A stretch of DNA of 64,000 nt from Nocardia mangyaensis (GTDB lineage: Bacteria; Actinomycetota; Actinomycetes; Mycobacteriales; Mycobacteriaceae): positions 124,001 to 188,000 of the forward strand of contig NZ_CP018082.1 of assembly GCF_001886715.1 (NCBI RefSeq), written 5' to 3'. The notes below the pieces were generated by a model. That model had not been told where the DNA came from. It ran no database searches and worked only from the letters and a program-made list of their open reading frames with translations. The position numbers and the translations under genes were made by a program. Of the stretch, positions 1 to 8,111 are shown piece by piece. The stretch's first letter is position 1; every line of letters starts with the position of its first letter.

Positions 1-47
1 CTCGCACGAGGAAGTCCCGGCGACCCCGGAACGGCCTCGATGTGCAC

Positions 48-122
48 GCGGATGTAGCGCAGTGGTAGCGCATCACCTTGCCAAGGTGAGGGTCGCGAGT
101 TCGAATCTCGTCATCCGCTCCA
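48..122 (+). tRNA. tRNA-Gly (GCC anticodon)
   Basis: A complete cloverleaf can be folded by eye. The acceptor stem GCGGATG pairs with CATCCGC, the anticodon arm CACCTTGCCAAGGTG carries GCC in the loop, and the T arm contains GTTCGAATC. The discriminator base is T119 and the CCA end (120-122) is encoded. GCC reads GGC and GGT glycine codons. A hairpin terminator follows directly. Positions 1-47 hold nothing I can identify. Confidence 0.96.
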
Positions 123-125
123 CGA

Positions 126-159
126 AGGCCCGGTCGACACTCTGTCGCGCCGGGCTTTT
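126..159 (+). terminator. Intrinsic terminator after tRNA-Gly
   Basis: GCCCGG at 128-133 pairs with CCGGGC at 150-155 and is followed by TTTT. It sits 4 nt after the encoded CCA and just before the stop codon of the converging gene at 161-607. Confidence 0.8.
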
Positions 160-160
160 C

Positions 161-607
161 TCATGGTGCGGCCAGCAGCGCCCGCAGGTCGGGCACGCGC
201 CACCGGTCGACGATGCCAGGGCACCCGCGCAGATACTCGACGATGCGATCGGTGCCCCACCCGTGGGATTCGCGCAGCCCCGCGCCGACCATGGCGAGGT
301 AGCGCGCCGAAGGTCGTTGCGGCGCCACCGTTTCCGGTAGCCACGGCGCGGTGAAGGTCAGGATGGGTACGCCGTCCTCGGTGCCCGCGTGCACCACGGT
401 CTCGTAGCGGCCCGCACCGAGTTCCACCGTGCCGTCGGCGAGCACCCGCGTCGGATCGAAGTCGCCGCCAGGTTCGCGGTACATCTCCTGGGCCTGCAGA
501 TCGGCGAACGGCATACCAGAGGTGCTGAACAGCGGGCACGGGCTCACCTCGCGAGGGTCGGTCGGACATGACCACACGCCGAAGCGCGGGCGGGGTGGGT
601 TCACCAC
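161..607 (-). CDS. Hypothetical protein, about 148 aa
   Basis: This open frame has the strong G/C third-position bias of its neighbours, which supports it over the overlapping frames. I recognise no family. The product is soluble, with no signal peptide or membrane segment. Its C-terminal half contains an Arg/Trp-rich stretch (GWGTDRIVEYLRGCPGIVDRW). The longest frame starts at a GTG (605-607) behind a purine-rich GCGAGGT; an internal ATG near residue 32 is an alternative start. The gene ends against the tRNA terminator and has copA downstream of its start on the same strand, 20 bp away. Function unknown. Confidence 0.6.
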   Translation of the reverse strand: MVNPPRPRFGVWSCPTDPREVSPCPLFSTSGMPFADLQAQEMYREPGGDFDPTRVLADGTVELGAGRYETVVHAGTEDGVPILTFTAPWLPETVAPQRPSARYLAMVGAGLRESHGWGTDRIVEYLRGCPGIVDRWRVPDLRALLAAP

Positions 608-627
608 CTCGCCCGCGCTCCGGGCGG

Positions 628-2874
628 CTACTGTGCCGTCGACTTGAACCGGCGCAGCCGCAGGCTGTTGCTCACGACGAACACCGAGCTGAACGCCATG
701 GCGGCACCGGCCAGCATCGGGTTGAGCAGCCCCGCCATGGCCAGCGGGATGGCTGCCACGTTGTAGGCGAAGGCCCAGAACAGGTTGCCCTTGATCGTGG
801 CCAGGGTGCGTCGGGACAGGCGGATCGCGTCGGCGGCGGCCCGTAGGTCGCCGCGGACCAGGGTGAGGTCGCTGGCCTCGATGGCGACATCGGTGCCGGT
901 GCCCATGGACAGGCCGAGGTCGGCCTGGGCGAGGGCGGCCGCGTCGTTCACGCCGTCACCGACCATGGCGACGACCTTGCCCTCGGCCTGCAGCCGCTTG
1001 ACCGTGTCGACCTTGTCCTGCGGCAGCACCTCGGCGATCACCTCGGTGATGCCGACCTCGTCGCCGATGGCGCGGGCCGCGCGGGCATTGTCACCGGTGA
1101 GCAGGATCGGAGTGAGGCCGAGCTCGCGGAACTGCGAGATGGCCTGGGCCGAAGTCGGTTTCACCGCGTCGGCGACCACGAGCACGCCGCGTGCCTTGCC
1201 GTCCCAGCCCACGGCGACCGCGGTCTTTCCCGCCGACTCCGCTTCCGCCATGGCGGTTTCCAGGCTCTCGGGCAGCGGCTGCGACCAGTCGGCCAGCAGG
1301 CGCGCCCGGCCCACGATCACCGCGTGACCATCCACCACGCCCTGCACACCGAGACCCTCGAGATTGGCGAAGCCCTCCACCGGCAGCAGCGTTCCGTGCT
1401 CGTCCTGCGCGCCCTTGGCGATCGCCTGCGCGATCGGGTGCTCCGACGAATTCTCCAGTGCTGCGGCCAGTTCCAGTACCTGGCTGCGCAGCTCGCCCTC
1501 GGCGGGCAGTACGTCGAGCAGGGTCATCTTGCCGGTGGTGACGGTGCCGGTCTTGTCCAGCACGATGGTGTCGACCTCGCGGGTCGATTCCAGCACCTCG
1601 GGGCCCTTGATCAGGATGCCGAGCTGGGCGCCGCGACCGGTACCGACCATCAGCGCGGTCGGGGTGGCCAGGCCGAGGGCGCACGGGCAGGCGATGATCA
1701 GGACCGCGACGGCCGCGGTGAACGCCGCCGCGACCGCACCGCCGGTGCCGAGCCAGAAGCCGAGGGTGGCCACGGCCAGCGCGATCACGATCGGCACGAA
1801 GATGCCGGAGATCCGGTCGGCCAGCCGCTGGGCCTGCGCCTTGCCGGTCTGCGCGTCCTCGACCAGCCGTGCCATCTGGGCGAGCTGGGTGTCGGAACCG
1901 ATTCTGGTGGCGCGCACCAGGAGACGCCCGCCGACATTCACCGTCGCGCCGGTCACACTGTCGCCCGCGCCGACCTCGACCGGTACCGATTCACCGGTCA
2001 GCATGGACGCGTCGACCGCCGAGCTGCCCTCACTGACCACGCCGTCGGTGGCGATCTTCTCGCCCGGTCGCACGATGAACTCGTCACCGACGGCCAACTG
2101 CTCCACCGGAATTCGCGTCTCGACACCGTCGCGGACCACCGCGACGTCCTTGGCGCCCAGCTCCATCAGCGCCCGCAGCGCCGCGCCCGCCTGCCGCTTC
2201 GACCGCGCCTCGAAGTAGCGCCCGGCCAGGATGAAGGTGGTGACACCCGCCGCGGCTTCCAGGTAGATGTTGCCGGTGCCGTCCATCCGCGCGATGGTGA
2301 ATTCGAACGGGTGCGTCATCCCCGGCGTGCCCGCGGTGCCCCAGAACAGCGCGTACACCGACCAGCTGAGCGCGGCCAGCGTGCCCATCGACACCAGCGT
2401 GTCCATGGTGGCGGTGCCGTGCTTCAGGTTCGTCCACGCCGCCTGGTGGAAGGGCAGCGCGCCCCAGACCACGACCGGCGCGGCCAGCGTCAGCGAGAGC
2501 CACTGCCAGTAGGTGAACTGCAGCGCCGGGATCATCGCCATCGCGATCACCGGGACGGTGAGTACCAGCGAGACCAGCAGTCGGGTGCGCAGGGCGGCGG
2601 TCGGGTCAGGTTCGTCGGCGGGGGCCGCCTCGACCTTCGGCGCGGGGAGCGCGGCGCGGTAACCGGCCTGCTCGACGGTGGCGATGAGCTCCTCGGGGGA
2701 GACCTCACCGGTGACGTCGACCCGGGCCTTCTCGGTCGCGTAGTTGACCGTGGCGGTGACCCCGTCGAGCTTGTTGAGCTTCTTCTCGATCCGGTTCGCG
2801 CAGGAAGCGCAGGTCATGCCACCGATCACCAGTTCGACCTGGCCGGTGCCGGGTGTGTGTGTCGTGGTGGTCAT
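628..2874 (-). CDS. copA: Copper-translocating P1B-type ATPase (CopA-like)
   Basis: This 748-residue heavy-metal P-type ATPase exports Cu(I) across the cytoplasmic membrane using ATP. Visible in order: an N-terminal HMA domain with GMTCASC (Cys22, Cys25); membrane helices from about residue 97; the actuator TGES motif; the intramembrane CPC metal site (Cys396-Pro-Cys398); the phosphorylation motif DKTGTVT with Asp440; TGDNARAA; and the hinge [10 protein letters not shown]. The CPC motif and one HMA domain fit CopA rather than Zn/Cd pumps. It is the last gene of a copZ - exported protein - copA operon read leftward behind a CsoR-type box near 4140. Length is normal and nothing looks broken. 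Confidence 0.95.
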   Translation of the reverse strand: MTTTTHTPGTGQVELVIGGMTCASCANRIEKKLNKLDGVTATVNYATEKARVDVTGEVSPEELIATVEQAGYRAALPAPKVEAAPADEPDPTAALRTRLLVSLVLTVPVIAMAMIPALQFTYWQWLSLTLAAPVVVWGALPFHQAAWTNLKHGTATMDTLVSMGTLAALSWSVYALFWGTAGTPGMTHPFEFTIARMDGTGNIYLEAAAGVTTFILAGRYFEARSKRQAGAALRALMELGAKDVAVVRDGVETRIPVEQLAVGDEFIVRPGEKIATDGVVSEGSSAVDASMLTGESVPVEVGAGDSVTGATVNVGGRLLVRATRIGSDTQLAQMARLVEDAQTGKAQAQRLADRISGIFVPIVIALAVATLGFWLGTGGAVAAAFTAAVAVLIIACPCALGLATPTALMVGTGRGAQLGILIKGPEVLESTREVDTIVLDKTGTVTTGKMTLLDVLPAEGELRSQVLELAAALENSSEHPIAQAIAKGAQDEHGTLLPVEGFANLEGLGVQGVVDGHAVIVGRARLLADWSQPLPESLETAMAEAESAGKTAVAVGWDGKARGVLVVADAVKPTSAQAISQFRELGLTPILLTGDNARAARAIGDEVGITEVIAEVLPQDKVDTVKRLQAEGKVVAMVGDGVNDAAALAQADLGLSMGTGTDVAIEASDLTLVRGDLRAAADAIRLSRRTLATIKGNLFWAFAYNVAAIPLAMAGLLNPMLAGAAMAFSSVFVVSNSLRLRRFKSTAQ

Positions 2875-2939
2875 GGCGTGCTCCGTTTCGTTCCTGATGT
2901 CGATTCTTGCCGAAGTGTTGCTCGAGTGGGGGAGTGCGG

Positions 2940-3872
2940 TCAGTGACCGTGGCCCGGGGTGCCGTGGTCGGCGGGCGCGGTCGCCGGGTCGTCGGTGACG
3001 ACGGTCGCGTCCGGCTGGGCGACCCGCACGGTGAACTCGGCCGTGCGCACCACGCCTTCGTGCTGGAAGTCGAGGAACAGGCGATAGTCGCCCGAGCTCG
3101 GTGCGTTCACCACGAAGTCGATGCCGGGACCGGCCACGGTGACCCCGTCGCCTGGCGTGCCCTCGGGGTGCACATGCAGGTAGGCGAGGTCGGCGGCCCG
3201 CAGGGCGACCAGGTGACCGTAGGCGCCGAGATAGGGCTGCAAGTCGGTGACCGGCCGGCCGTCACGGCTCACCGAGAGCTTGACCTGCGACGCGGTGCCC
3301 GGCGTGACCGTGCCGTCGAGGGTGACCGTGTACCCGTCGACCTGGGCGGTGGTCTTCGGGCCAGGCAGCGCCCGCGCGTCGTAGTTGCCCGCGACCCGCA
3401 GATCGGCGCCCAGGGTCAGGTTCGACCCACTCGCCGGCGTGAAGTCGGCGTAGACCCGGTAGTCACCGGCCCGGCTCAGGTTCAGCGGAACCGTCCAGGT
3501 CCCGGTCGTGTCCAGCACCGGGTGTACGTGCTGGAAAGCGGCCATGTCGCGCCGGACCACGATCAGGTGCAGGTCCTTGTCGTGGCTGGTGACGTACTGA
3601 GTCACCGGTGCGCCGGTCCGGTCGAGAATGCGGAAGCTGGTAGTCGACTGCGCCGCGGCTTGTGTGTTCGGCTGGTCCAGCTCCAGCGTGTAGCCCTGGT
3701 CGGTGGCCATGAGGCCACCGGGCAGCTCGGTTGGGGGTGCCACGGCCTCGTGCTCGTCGTGCCCGGCCGGTTCGGCGGGCTCGGGCCCGATCAGGGCACC
3801 GACGCCGAGAGCGATCCCGAAGACCGCCGCGAGGCCAAGGGCGAATCCGGCGAACTTGCTTGGTGCGTTCAT
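2940..3872 (-). CDS. Membrane-anchored, His-rich exported protein of a copper operon
   Basis: A 310-residue protein with one N-terminal membrane segment (about residues 7-28) and a large extracytoplasmic part. The sequence has repeated beta-sandwich-like stretches and two HVHP motifs (FQHVHP and YLHVHPEG). It ends in a His-rich tail (DHGTPGHGH) suited to metal binding. Similar proteins are annotated only as conserved or heavy-metal-binding proteins in actinobacterial copper loci. Lying between copZ and copA, it probably binds or buffers copper outside the membrane; that role is inferred. The ATG at 3870-3872 has GGAG upstream. Confidence 0.8.
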   Translation of the reverse strand: MNAPSKFAGFALGLAAVFGIALGVGALIGPEPAEPAGHDEHEAVAPPTELPGGLMATDQGYTLELDQPNTQAAAQSTTSFRILDRTGAPVTQYVTSHDKDLHLIVVRRDMAAFQHVHPVLDTTGTWTVPLNLSRAGDYRVYADFTPASGSNLTLGADLRVAGNYDARALPGPKTTAQVDGYTVTLDGTVTPGTASQVKLSVSRDGRPVTDLQPYLGAYGHLVALRAADLAYLHVHPEGTPGDGVTVAGPGIDFVVNAPSSGDYRLFLDFQHEGVVRTAEFTVRVAQPDATVVTDDPATAPADHGTPGHGH

Positions 3873-3893
3873 CGGGATGCTCCGTTCCTGGTG

Positions 3894-4097
3894 TCAGTCG
3901 GCGAGTGAGAAACCGGCCGCGGTGACGGCCTCGGCGAGGGCGGTGCGCTCGGGTGCGCTACCCGCGATGGTCACCGTGCCTTCGGCCAGATCGACATCGA
4001 CGCCGGTGACACCGGGCAGCGCGCCGACCTTGTCGCGCACTTTGCTGGTGCAGCAGCCGCAGGTCATGCCGGTGACGGTGACAGTGGTGGTGCTCAT
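3894..4097 (-). CDS. copZ: CopZ-like copper chaperone (HMA domain)
   Basis: A 67-residue single-HMA protein that carries Cu(I) to CopA or to a sensor. The metal loop is GMTCGCC, so the CXXC pair (Cys13 and Cys16) has an extra cysteine between. I start it at the ATG at 4095-4097 because GAGGAG lies just upstream and the family begins near here; a longer frame to 4133 would run through the promoter and operator. It is the first gene of the operon with the exported protein and copA. Confidence 0.92.
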   Translation of the reverse strand: MSTTTVTVTGMTCGCCTSKVRDKVGALPGVTGVDVDLAEGTVTIAGSAPERTALAEAVTAAGFSLAD

Positions 4098-4128
4098 GGG
4101 CGATCTCCTCGTGTCCGTGTTGGTACTT

Positions 4129-4156
4129 ACCATACCCCCCTAGGGTACTGTGTCAA
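4129..4156 (-). promoter_or_regulatory. copZ operon promoter with CsoR-type operator
   Basis: The palindrome TACCCCCCTAGGGTA lies at 4133-4147. On the minus strand it sits between a perfect TTGACA -35 (4156-4151) and a TATGGT -10 (4134-4129) with a 16 bp spacer. This G/C-tract palindrome is the type bound by the Cu(I)-responsive repressor CsoR, so copper would relieve repression. The -35 overlaps the stop codon of the upstream MFS gene. No csoR gene is present in the window. Confidence 0.82.
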
Positions 4157-5568
4157 GCGGCGGCCTCGATCTTGTCCGCGGTGGGGGTTCGCAAGGTCGC
4201 CGCGGCGATTCCCGCGCCCGTCAGCGCCAAGACGCCCGCGCCGAGGAAAGCTGCGGAGTACCCCTCGGTAAGTGCCGTGGCGTCGCCGAGTTTCCCCGCG
4301 CCGAACGCGGCGGCCACCGCTGTCATCGCGGCCAGGCCGAGCGCCGAACCCACCTGGTAGCTGACATTGACGATCCCCGAGGCCAGACCGCCCTCCTCGG
4401 GTCCTGCCGCCGAGATGGCGGTACCGAGCGAGGGGATGAAGGCCAGCGACATCCCGCCCGCGGCCACCAGCGAAGCGGGCAGCACGTCGACCCAGAAATT
4501 GCCGGTCGCCCGCACCAGTGACATGAGTCCGAGTCCGAGGCCGAGCACGATCAGCCCGGTGACGATCATCGGCTTGGCGCCGAACCGCTGCATGGCCCGC
4601 GGCGCGAGCACCACCATGCCGAGCATGATCAGCGTGGTCATCGGTAGCAGCGCCGCACCTGACGGGAACGCGCTGTAGCCGAGCACCTGCTGCAGGTAGA
4701 GATTCAGGAAGAACCACATCGGCACCCATGCCGCCGCCAGCGCGAACTGGGCGAAGTTGGCCGCGGCCAGGTTCGGCGCGCGGAAGATGCTCAGCCGCAT
4801 CAGCGGTTCACCGCGCCGCGACTGGATGGCGACGAAACCAGCCAGCAGTGCCGCGGCCAGCGCCAGTGCTCCCAGTGTCTGTCCCGAAGCCCAGCCGACC
4901 TCCGGCGCCTGCACGATCGCGTACACCGCGGCCGCCAAGCCGGCTGTCACAGTGACAGATCCGGCGAGATCGATCGACCCCTTGCGTGCCGGCGCGGCGG
5001 GCATCAGCAGCGGCACCGCGATCAATGCCAGGATCGCGATCGGGATATTGATGTAGAAAACCCAGGGCCAGCTGATGTATTCGGTGATCACACCGCCGAG
5101 AAACACGCCGGCGGTGCCACCGGCGGGCGCGGCGGCGCCATACACGGCGAGCGCTTTGGTGAGTTCCCGCGGAGATCCGCCGAACAGCACCATCAGCAGG
5201 GTCAGCGCCGAGGGGGCGATCAATGCCGCGCCCGCGCCCTGGATCGCCCGGCCCGCCAGCTCTACGCCGACACTGCCCGCCGCGCCGGCGAGCACCGACC
5301 CGACGGCCAGCACCACCCAGCCCGCGCTGAACACTCGCCGCGCACCGAGCAAGTCGGAGAGCCTGCCGCCGAGCAGCAGCAGGCCGCCGAAGGCGACCAC
5401 GTAGGCATTGAACACCCAGGTCAGATTGCCCGGCGTGAAGCCGAGGTCAGCCTGCATCTTCGGCAAGGCGATCCCGATGATCGAGGTGTCCATGATGACC
5501 ATGAACTGCGCGGCGGCGATCACCGCCAGCGCCCACCACTTCCTGGTGGATACCGATTGTGTAGTCAC
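4153..5568 (-). CDS. MFS drug-type exporter, DHA2/EmrB-QacA family
   Basis: A 471-residue multi-pass transporter. The N-terminal block has the DHA2 signature: MDTSIIGIALPKMQADLG, then WVFNAYVVAFGGLLLLGG and the loop motif GRLSDLLGARRVF. Hydrophobic segments continue to the C-terminus, giving about 14 predicted helices. DHA2 proteins expel lipophilic cations, dyes or antibiotics by proton antiport; the substrate cannot be read here. The GTG start (5566-5568) has AAAGGA upstream. Its promoter carries the same CsoR-type palindrome as the copZ operon just downstream, so it is probably copper-induced, which is unusual for this family. Confidence 0.88.
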   Translation of the reverse strand: MTTQSVSTRKWWALAVIAAAQFMVIMDTSIIGIALPKMQADLGFTPGNLTWVFNAYVVAFGGLLLLGGRLSDLLGARRVFSAGWVVLAVGSVLAGAAGSVGVELAGRAIQGAGAALIAPSALTLLMVLFGGSPRELTKALAVYGAAAPAGGTAGVFLGGVITEYISWPWVFYINIPIAILALIAVPLLMPAAPARKGSIDLAGSVTVTAGLAAAVYAIVQAPEVGWASGQTLGALALAAALLAGFVAIQSRRGEPLMRLSIFRAPNLAAANFAQFALAAAWVPMWFFLNLYLQQVLGYSAFPSGAALLPMTTLIMLGMVVLAPRAMQRFGAKPMIVTGLIVLGLGLGLMSLVRATGNFWVDVLPASLVAAGGMSLAFIPSLGTAISAAGPEEGGLASGIVNVSYQVGSALGLAAMTAVAAAFGAGKLGDATALTEGYSAAFLGAGVLALTGAGIAAATLRTPTADKIEAAA

Positions 5569-5607
5569 GACTTTCGTCCTTTCGAGTGGAGAGCGTCTCG
5601 TGGCGGT

Positions 5608-5638
5608 ACCATACCCCCCTAGGGTATCTAGGTGTCAA
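5608..5638 (-). promoter_or_regulatory. MFS gene promoter with second CsoR-type operator
   Basis: ATACCCCCCTAGGGTAT at 5611-5627 is the same palindrome as at 4133-4147. It is flanked by TTGACA (5638-5633) and TATGGT (5613-5608) on the minus strand. Here the spacer is 19 bp rather than 16. A 19 bp spacer is also typical of MerR/CueR-activated promoters, but the palindrome matches CsoR sites. Confidence 0.8.
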
Positions 5639-5669
5639 GACGTTGGCTGAAGGGACTTCCGCAATGAGC

Positions 5670-5701
5670 GAGACCGGCCCGCTGGGTGGCGGGCCGGTCT
5701 C
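5670..5701. terminator. Perfect 13-bp hairpin downstream of the hydroxylase gene
   Basis: GAGACCGGCCCGC (5670-5682) pairs perfectly with GCGGGCCGGTCTC (5689-5701) around a 6-nt loop. It lies 23 nt past the stop codon of the leftward hydroxylase gene and before the MFS promoter. No U-tract follows on the minus strand, as in many actinobacterial terminators. Confidence 0.6.
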
Positions 5702-5724
5702 GGTGATGTGGCGGTGCTGTTCGG

Positions 5725-6525
5725 CTACTCGCTCGCGTGCAGGTTGCGGGCCGTGGGTGAGGTGGGTGTCGTGGTCGGGTCGGGGGCGGTGCCGAGGAGT
5801 CGGTCGGCCGTGCCGGAGGTGGTCACCGTGAACCAGTAGTGCTCGTTCTTGTAGTGGTGGTGACGGTGGTTGCGCCAGACCGCCCGGTAGAGGGCATGTT
5901 TGGGCTTGTAGTCGGTGTGGATCAGGTAGTGGGTCCACTCGTAGAGCAGCCCGAGGGTGCCGACGGTGAGCAGGAAGGTCAGGCCGAGACCGAGTCGAGG
6001 GAAGGCGAGCAGCGCGATGGCGAGCAGGGCGGCGATGGTGATCGCGAGTGACTTGGGCGGGATGAAGATGAGCGGGGTGTCGCGCGGGTCGACATGATGT
6101 GCGCGGTGCTTGCGCGCGAGTTCGCTGTCAAGCGTGAGCGGACCGAGGTGGCGCGGCCGCCAATGCAGCACGGTAACGTGAATGATCCACTCCACCAGCG
6201 GAAACGCGGCGAGGATGAGCACCGGCACCAGGGCGTCGGTGCGCTGCCAGTCGCCGACGGCGATCCGCGCGACCAGCGCGATGCCGAAGGTGGCGGCGAT
6301 CATCCACGGGGAGGGATGGCGGACGAACTCGCGCGCCGCCTCGGTCAGCCCGAGCCCGCGGCGCACGGGCCGCGGGGTGTCGCCGCCGCGCGACGGCGTG
6401 TTCGGGCGAGCGCTCCGCACGGGGGGAGTCGCCGTCTCGGCGGCGTCGCCTGGTCGGGCGGCGGGCGGCGGGCTCGCGGTGGTGGTGTCGCGCGACGTCG
6501 TTGTCGGCCGACGGTCAGTGCTCAT
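5725..6525 (-). CDS. Membrane fatty acid hydroxylase / sterol desaturase family
   Basis: A 266-residue integral membrane di-iron enzyme of the fatty acid hydroxylase superfamily, which hydroxylates or desaturates lipid chains or carotenoids. The histidine clusters expected for the di-iron site are present in order: HWRPRH, HRAHH, HYLIH and HRHHHYKNEH. About four membrane segments surround them. The first ~55 residues are Thr/Pro-rich and probably disordered. The ATG at 6523-6525 has GAGGAA upstream. It starts 20 bp after the GntR/FadR-type regulator gene on the same strand, so the two are probably one transcript. The substrate is unknown; a membrane lipid is the best guess. Confidence 0.85.
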   Translation of the reverse strand: MSTDRRPTTTSRDTTTASPPPAARPGDAAETATPPVRSARPNTPSRGGDTPRPVRRGLGLTEAAREFVRHPSPWMIAATFGIALVARIAVGDWQRTDALVPVLILAAFPLVEWIIHVTVLHWRPRHLGPLTLDSELARKHRAHHVDPRDTPLIFIPPKSLAITIAALLAIALLAFPRLGLGLTFLLTVGTLGLLYEWTHYLIHTDYKPKHALYRAVWRNHRHHHYKNEHYWFTVTTSGTADRLLGTAPDPTTTPTSPTARNLHASE

Positions 6526-6545
6526 GATGGTTCCTCAGGTGAAAT

Positions 6546-7415
6546 TCACGCCCCGTCGAGGGCGTGGATGAGAGCGATGGTCGCCGGTCCGAGCAGTGCT
6601 CGCGCGGATTCGGCGGCCCGGTCCGGCTCGCCCGCGTCGATCGCGGCGGCCAGGTCTCGATAGGCGTCCCCATTGCCCACCTCGGCGGACATGATCGGCG
6701 CCAGCGCCGCCAACGCTGGTTCGTAGGCGGCGCGCAGCATGGAATACATCAGCCGGAACGCGATCGAATCGGCGAGATCGAGGACGTGCTCCCAGAACTC
6801 GAGCGCGAGCCGTTGTTGGATGAGTGGATCCGACTCCGCGACAAGCGAATCGACGGACTCGTGCAGCAGAACCAACCCGCGGTCGACGTCTGCCTGCGGC
6901 GGACGAACTCCCGCCCCGTCGAGCGCGGCGCCGATAGCTGCCGGACTGGTGACGTTCGCGCCGCCGACCGCCCCGGTAGTGGCTGGACCGGCGGCGGAAT
7001 CTGGGCTGGTGGTGGTAGTCCGGCCGACGTGCGACCTGGTCCGACGCACTCGCGCCGCGGCGAGTTCGGCGATCTTCGGACCGTTGTGCAGCCGCGCTTC
7101 GAGAATGCTTCGAGCGACGGCGGGGTCGATGGTGTCACCGCGCAGGAGCAGGCGCGGCAGGACCTCGAGACCGGCGCTGCGCCGATAGTCGAGCACGGTG
7201 GTCGCCTCGCCCTGCCGCACCGACACCAGCCCCGCCGCCGCGAGCCGCTGCAACGCCTCCCGCACCGCGGGTCGAGAAACCCCCAGCGCCTCCGCCAGCT
7301 GTCGCTCACTCGGCAACGTGCTCCCCGCCGCCAATTCCCCGCCCAGCACCTCGGCGGCGATCTGCTCGAAGACATCACCGGATACCGACCGCTTCACCAC
7401 AGGAGTCCAAGCCAT
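6546..7415 (-). CDS. GntR-family transcriptional regulator, FadR subfamily
   Basis: A 289-residue regulator. Residues ~10-75 form the GntR winged helix-turn-helix (GSTLPSERQLAEALGVSRP, then AVREALQRLAAAGLVSVRQG). An all-helical FCD effector domain follows. The FCD region is split by a Thr/Ser/Ala/Gly-rich segment of about 50 residues (roughly 122-172) that looks disordered; FCD domains usually lack this. FadR-type proteins bind TGGTNNNACCA palindromes and release them on binding acyl-CoAs or organic acids. Such a site lies 37 bp upstream of the start, suggesting autoregulation and control of the hydroxylase downstream. The ligand is unknown. Confidence 0.86.
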   Translation of the reverse strand: MAWTPVVKRSVSGDVFEQIAAEVLGGELAAGSTLPSERQLAEALGVSRPAVREALQRLAAAGLVSVRQGEATTVLDYRRSAGLEVLPRLLLRGDTIDPAVARSILEARLHNGPKIAELAAARVRRTRSHVGRTTTTSPDSAAGPATTGAVGGANVTSPAAIGAALDGAGVRPPQADVDRGLVLLHESVDSLVAESDPLIQQRLALEFWEHVLDLADSIAFRLMYSMLRAAYEPALAALAPIMSAEVGNGDAYRDLAAAIDAGEPDRAAESARALLGPATIALIHALDGA

Positions 7416-7451
7416 GACTCCACTCTGACACCCAACAGGTAAGTGGTCAAG

Positions 7452-7462
7452 TGGTCAGACCA
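7452..7462. promoter_or_regulatory. FadR-like operator upstream of the GntR gene
   Basis: TGGTCAGACCA matches the core TGGTNNNACCA recognised by FadR-subfamily GntR proteins and is close to the E. coli FadR core. It lies 37 bp upstream of the regulator's start codon, in the 63 bp gap before the next gene. Confidence 0.65.
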
Positions 7463-7478
7463 GTAGTTCGGAACCAGC

Positions 7479-8111
7479 TCAGCTGGGGTCGGACCCCCGG
7501 ATGGCGGACAGCCAGGTGAAGGTGGCCGCGCCGACGGTGGTGGCCGCGACGAAGGCACCGAGCCCGCCGTCCATGACGTACACCCACAGCAGGCCGACGA
7601 AGGGGGCGCCGATGGCGGACTGGAGGTCGAGGATCAGCCGGCGGCCGAGGCCGAACACGGGCGGCTCGGTGGCGCGAGTCGGATTGTCGATGAGCTTGCC
7701 CGGCGGCTCGGTGGTGCGCACCCGCCCCGAGGGAAACAACCGCAGCCCATCACTCACGATCGCCCCACCACTCACCGACACTTCGCTGGGGACGAATGTG
7801 GACAGCTCCGGTGCGTAGAAGACCGGCACCCACTCCCCAGTCCCGACCTCCAACCACGACCGGCTGACCAGCCGATGCTGCTGCCGAACCCGCCGCCCCC
7901 GCACCACCCCGACAGCGCCCAGCCCCACCGGCAGAATCCCGAACGCGATCCCCAGCTGCCAAGCGGTATAACCGAGCACGGCGAGCGCCACCACCGCCAG
8001 CCCACTCACCTGATCCAGATCCGCGAACGGCGCCCACGCCGCGATCACGACGAGGGTGCCGCTCGTGACCAGCAGCGGATAGGTGAGCGCCCGCACCGGC
8101 CCGGAACTCAC
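7479..8111 (-). CDS. Hypothetical membrane protein coupled to the peptide-transporter operon
   Basis: A 210-residue protein with two N-terminal membrane segments (about residues 7-30 and 36-65), a central soluble part of about 90 residues, and two C-terminal membrane segments. I start it at the GTG at 8109-8111, which overlaps the stop of the upstream solute-binding protein gene as GTGA; a longer frame would extend 140 bp into that gene. The overlap implies translational coupling. I recognise no family. Its position as the last gene of a peptide-uptake operon suggests an accessory role, which is only inference. Confidence 0.72.
   Translation of the reverse strand: MSSGPVRALTYPLLVTSGTLVVIAAWAPFADLDQVSGLAVVALAVLGYTAWQLGIAFGILPVGLGAVGVVRGRRVRQQHRLVSRSWLEVGTGEWVPVFYAPELSTFVPSEVSVSGGAIVSDGLRLFPSGRVRTTEPPGKLIDNPTRATEPPVFGLGRRLILDLQSAIGAPFVGLLWVYVMDGGLGAFVAATTVGAATFTWLSAIRGSDPS

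Noticed and set aside
4098..4133. Longer CopZ start at 4131-4133
   Set aside because: It lies within the -10 and operator; the ATG at 4095-4097 has GAGGAG and fits the family length.
5608..5638. CueR/MerR-type reading of the MFS promoter because of its 19 bp spacer
   Set aside because: The palindrome is the G/C-tract CsoR type and is identical to that in the copZ promoter, which has a 16 bp spacer.
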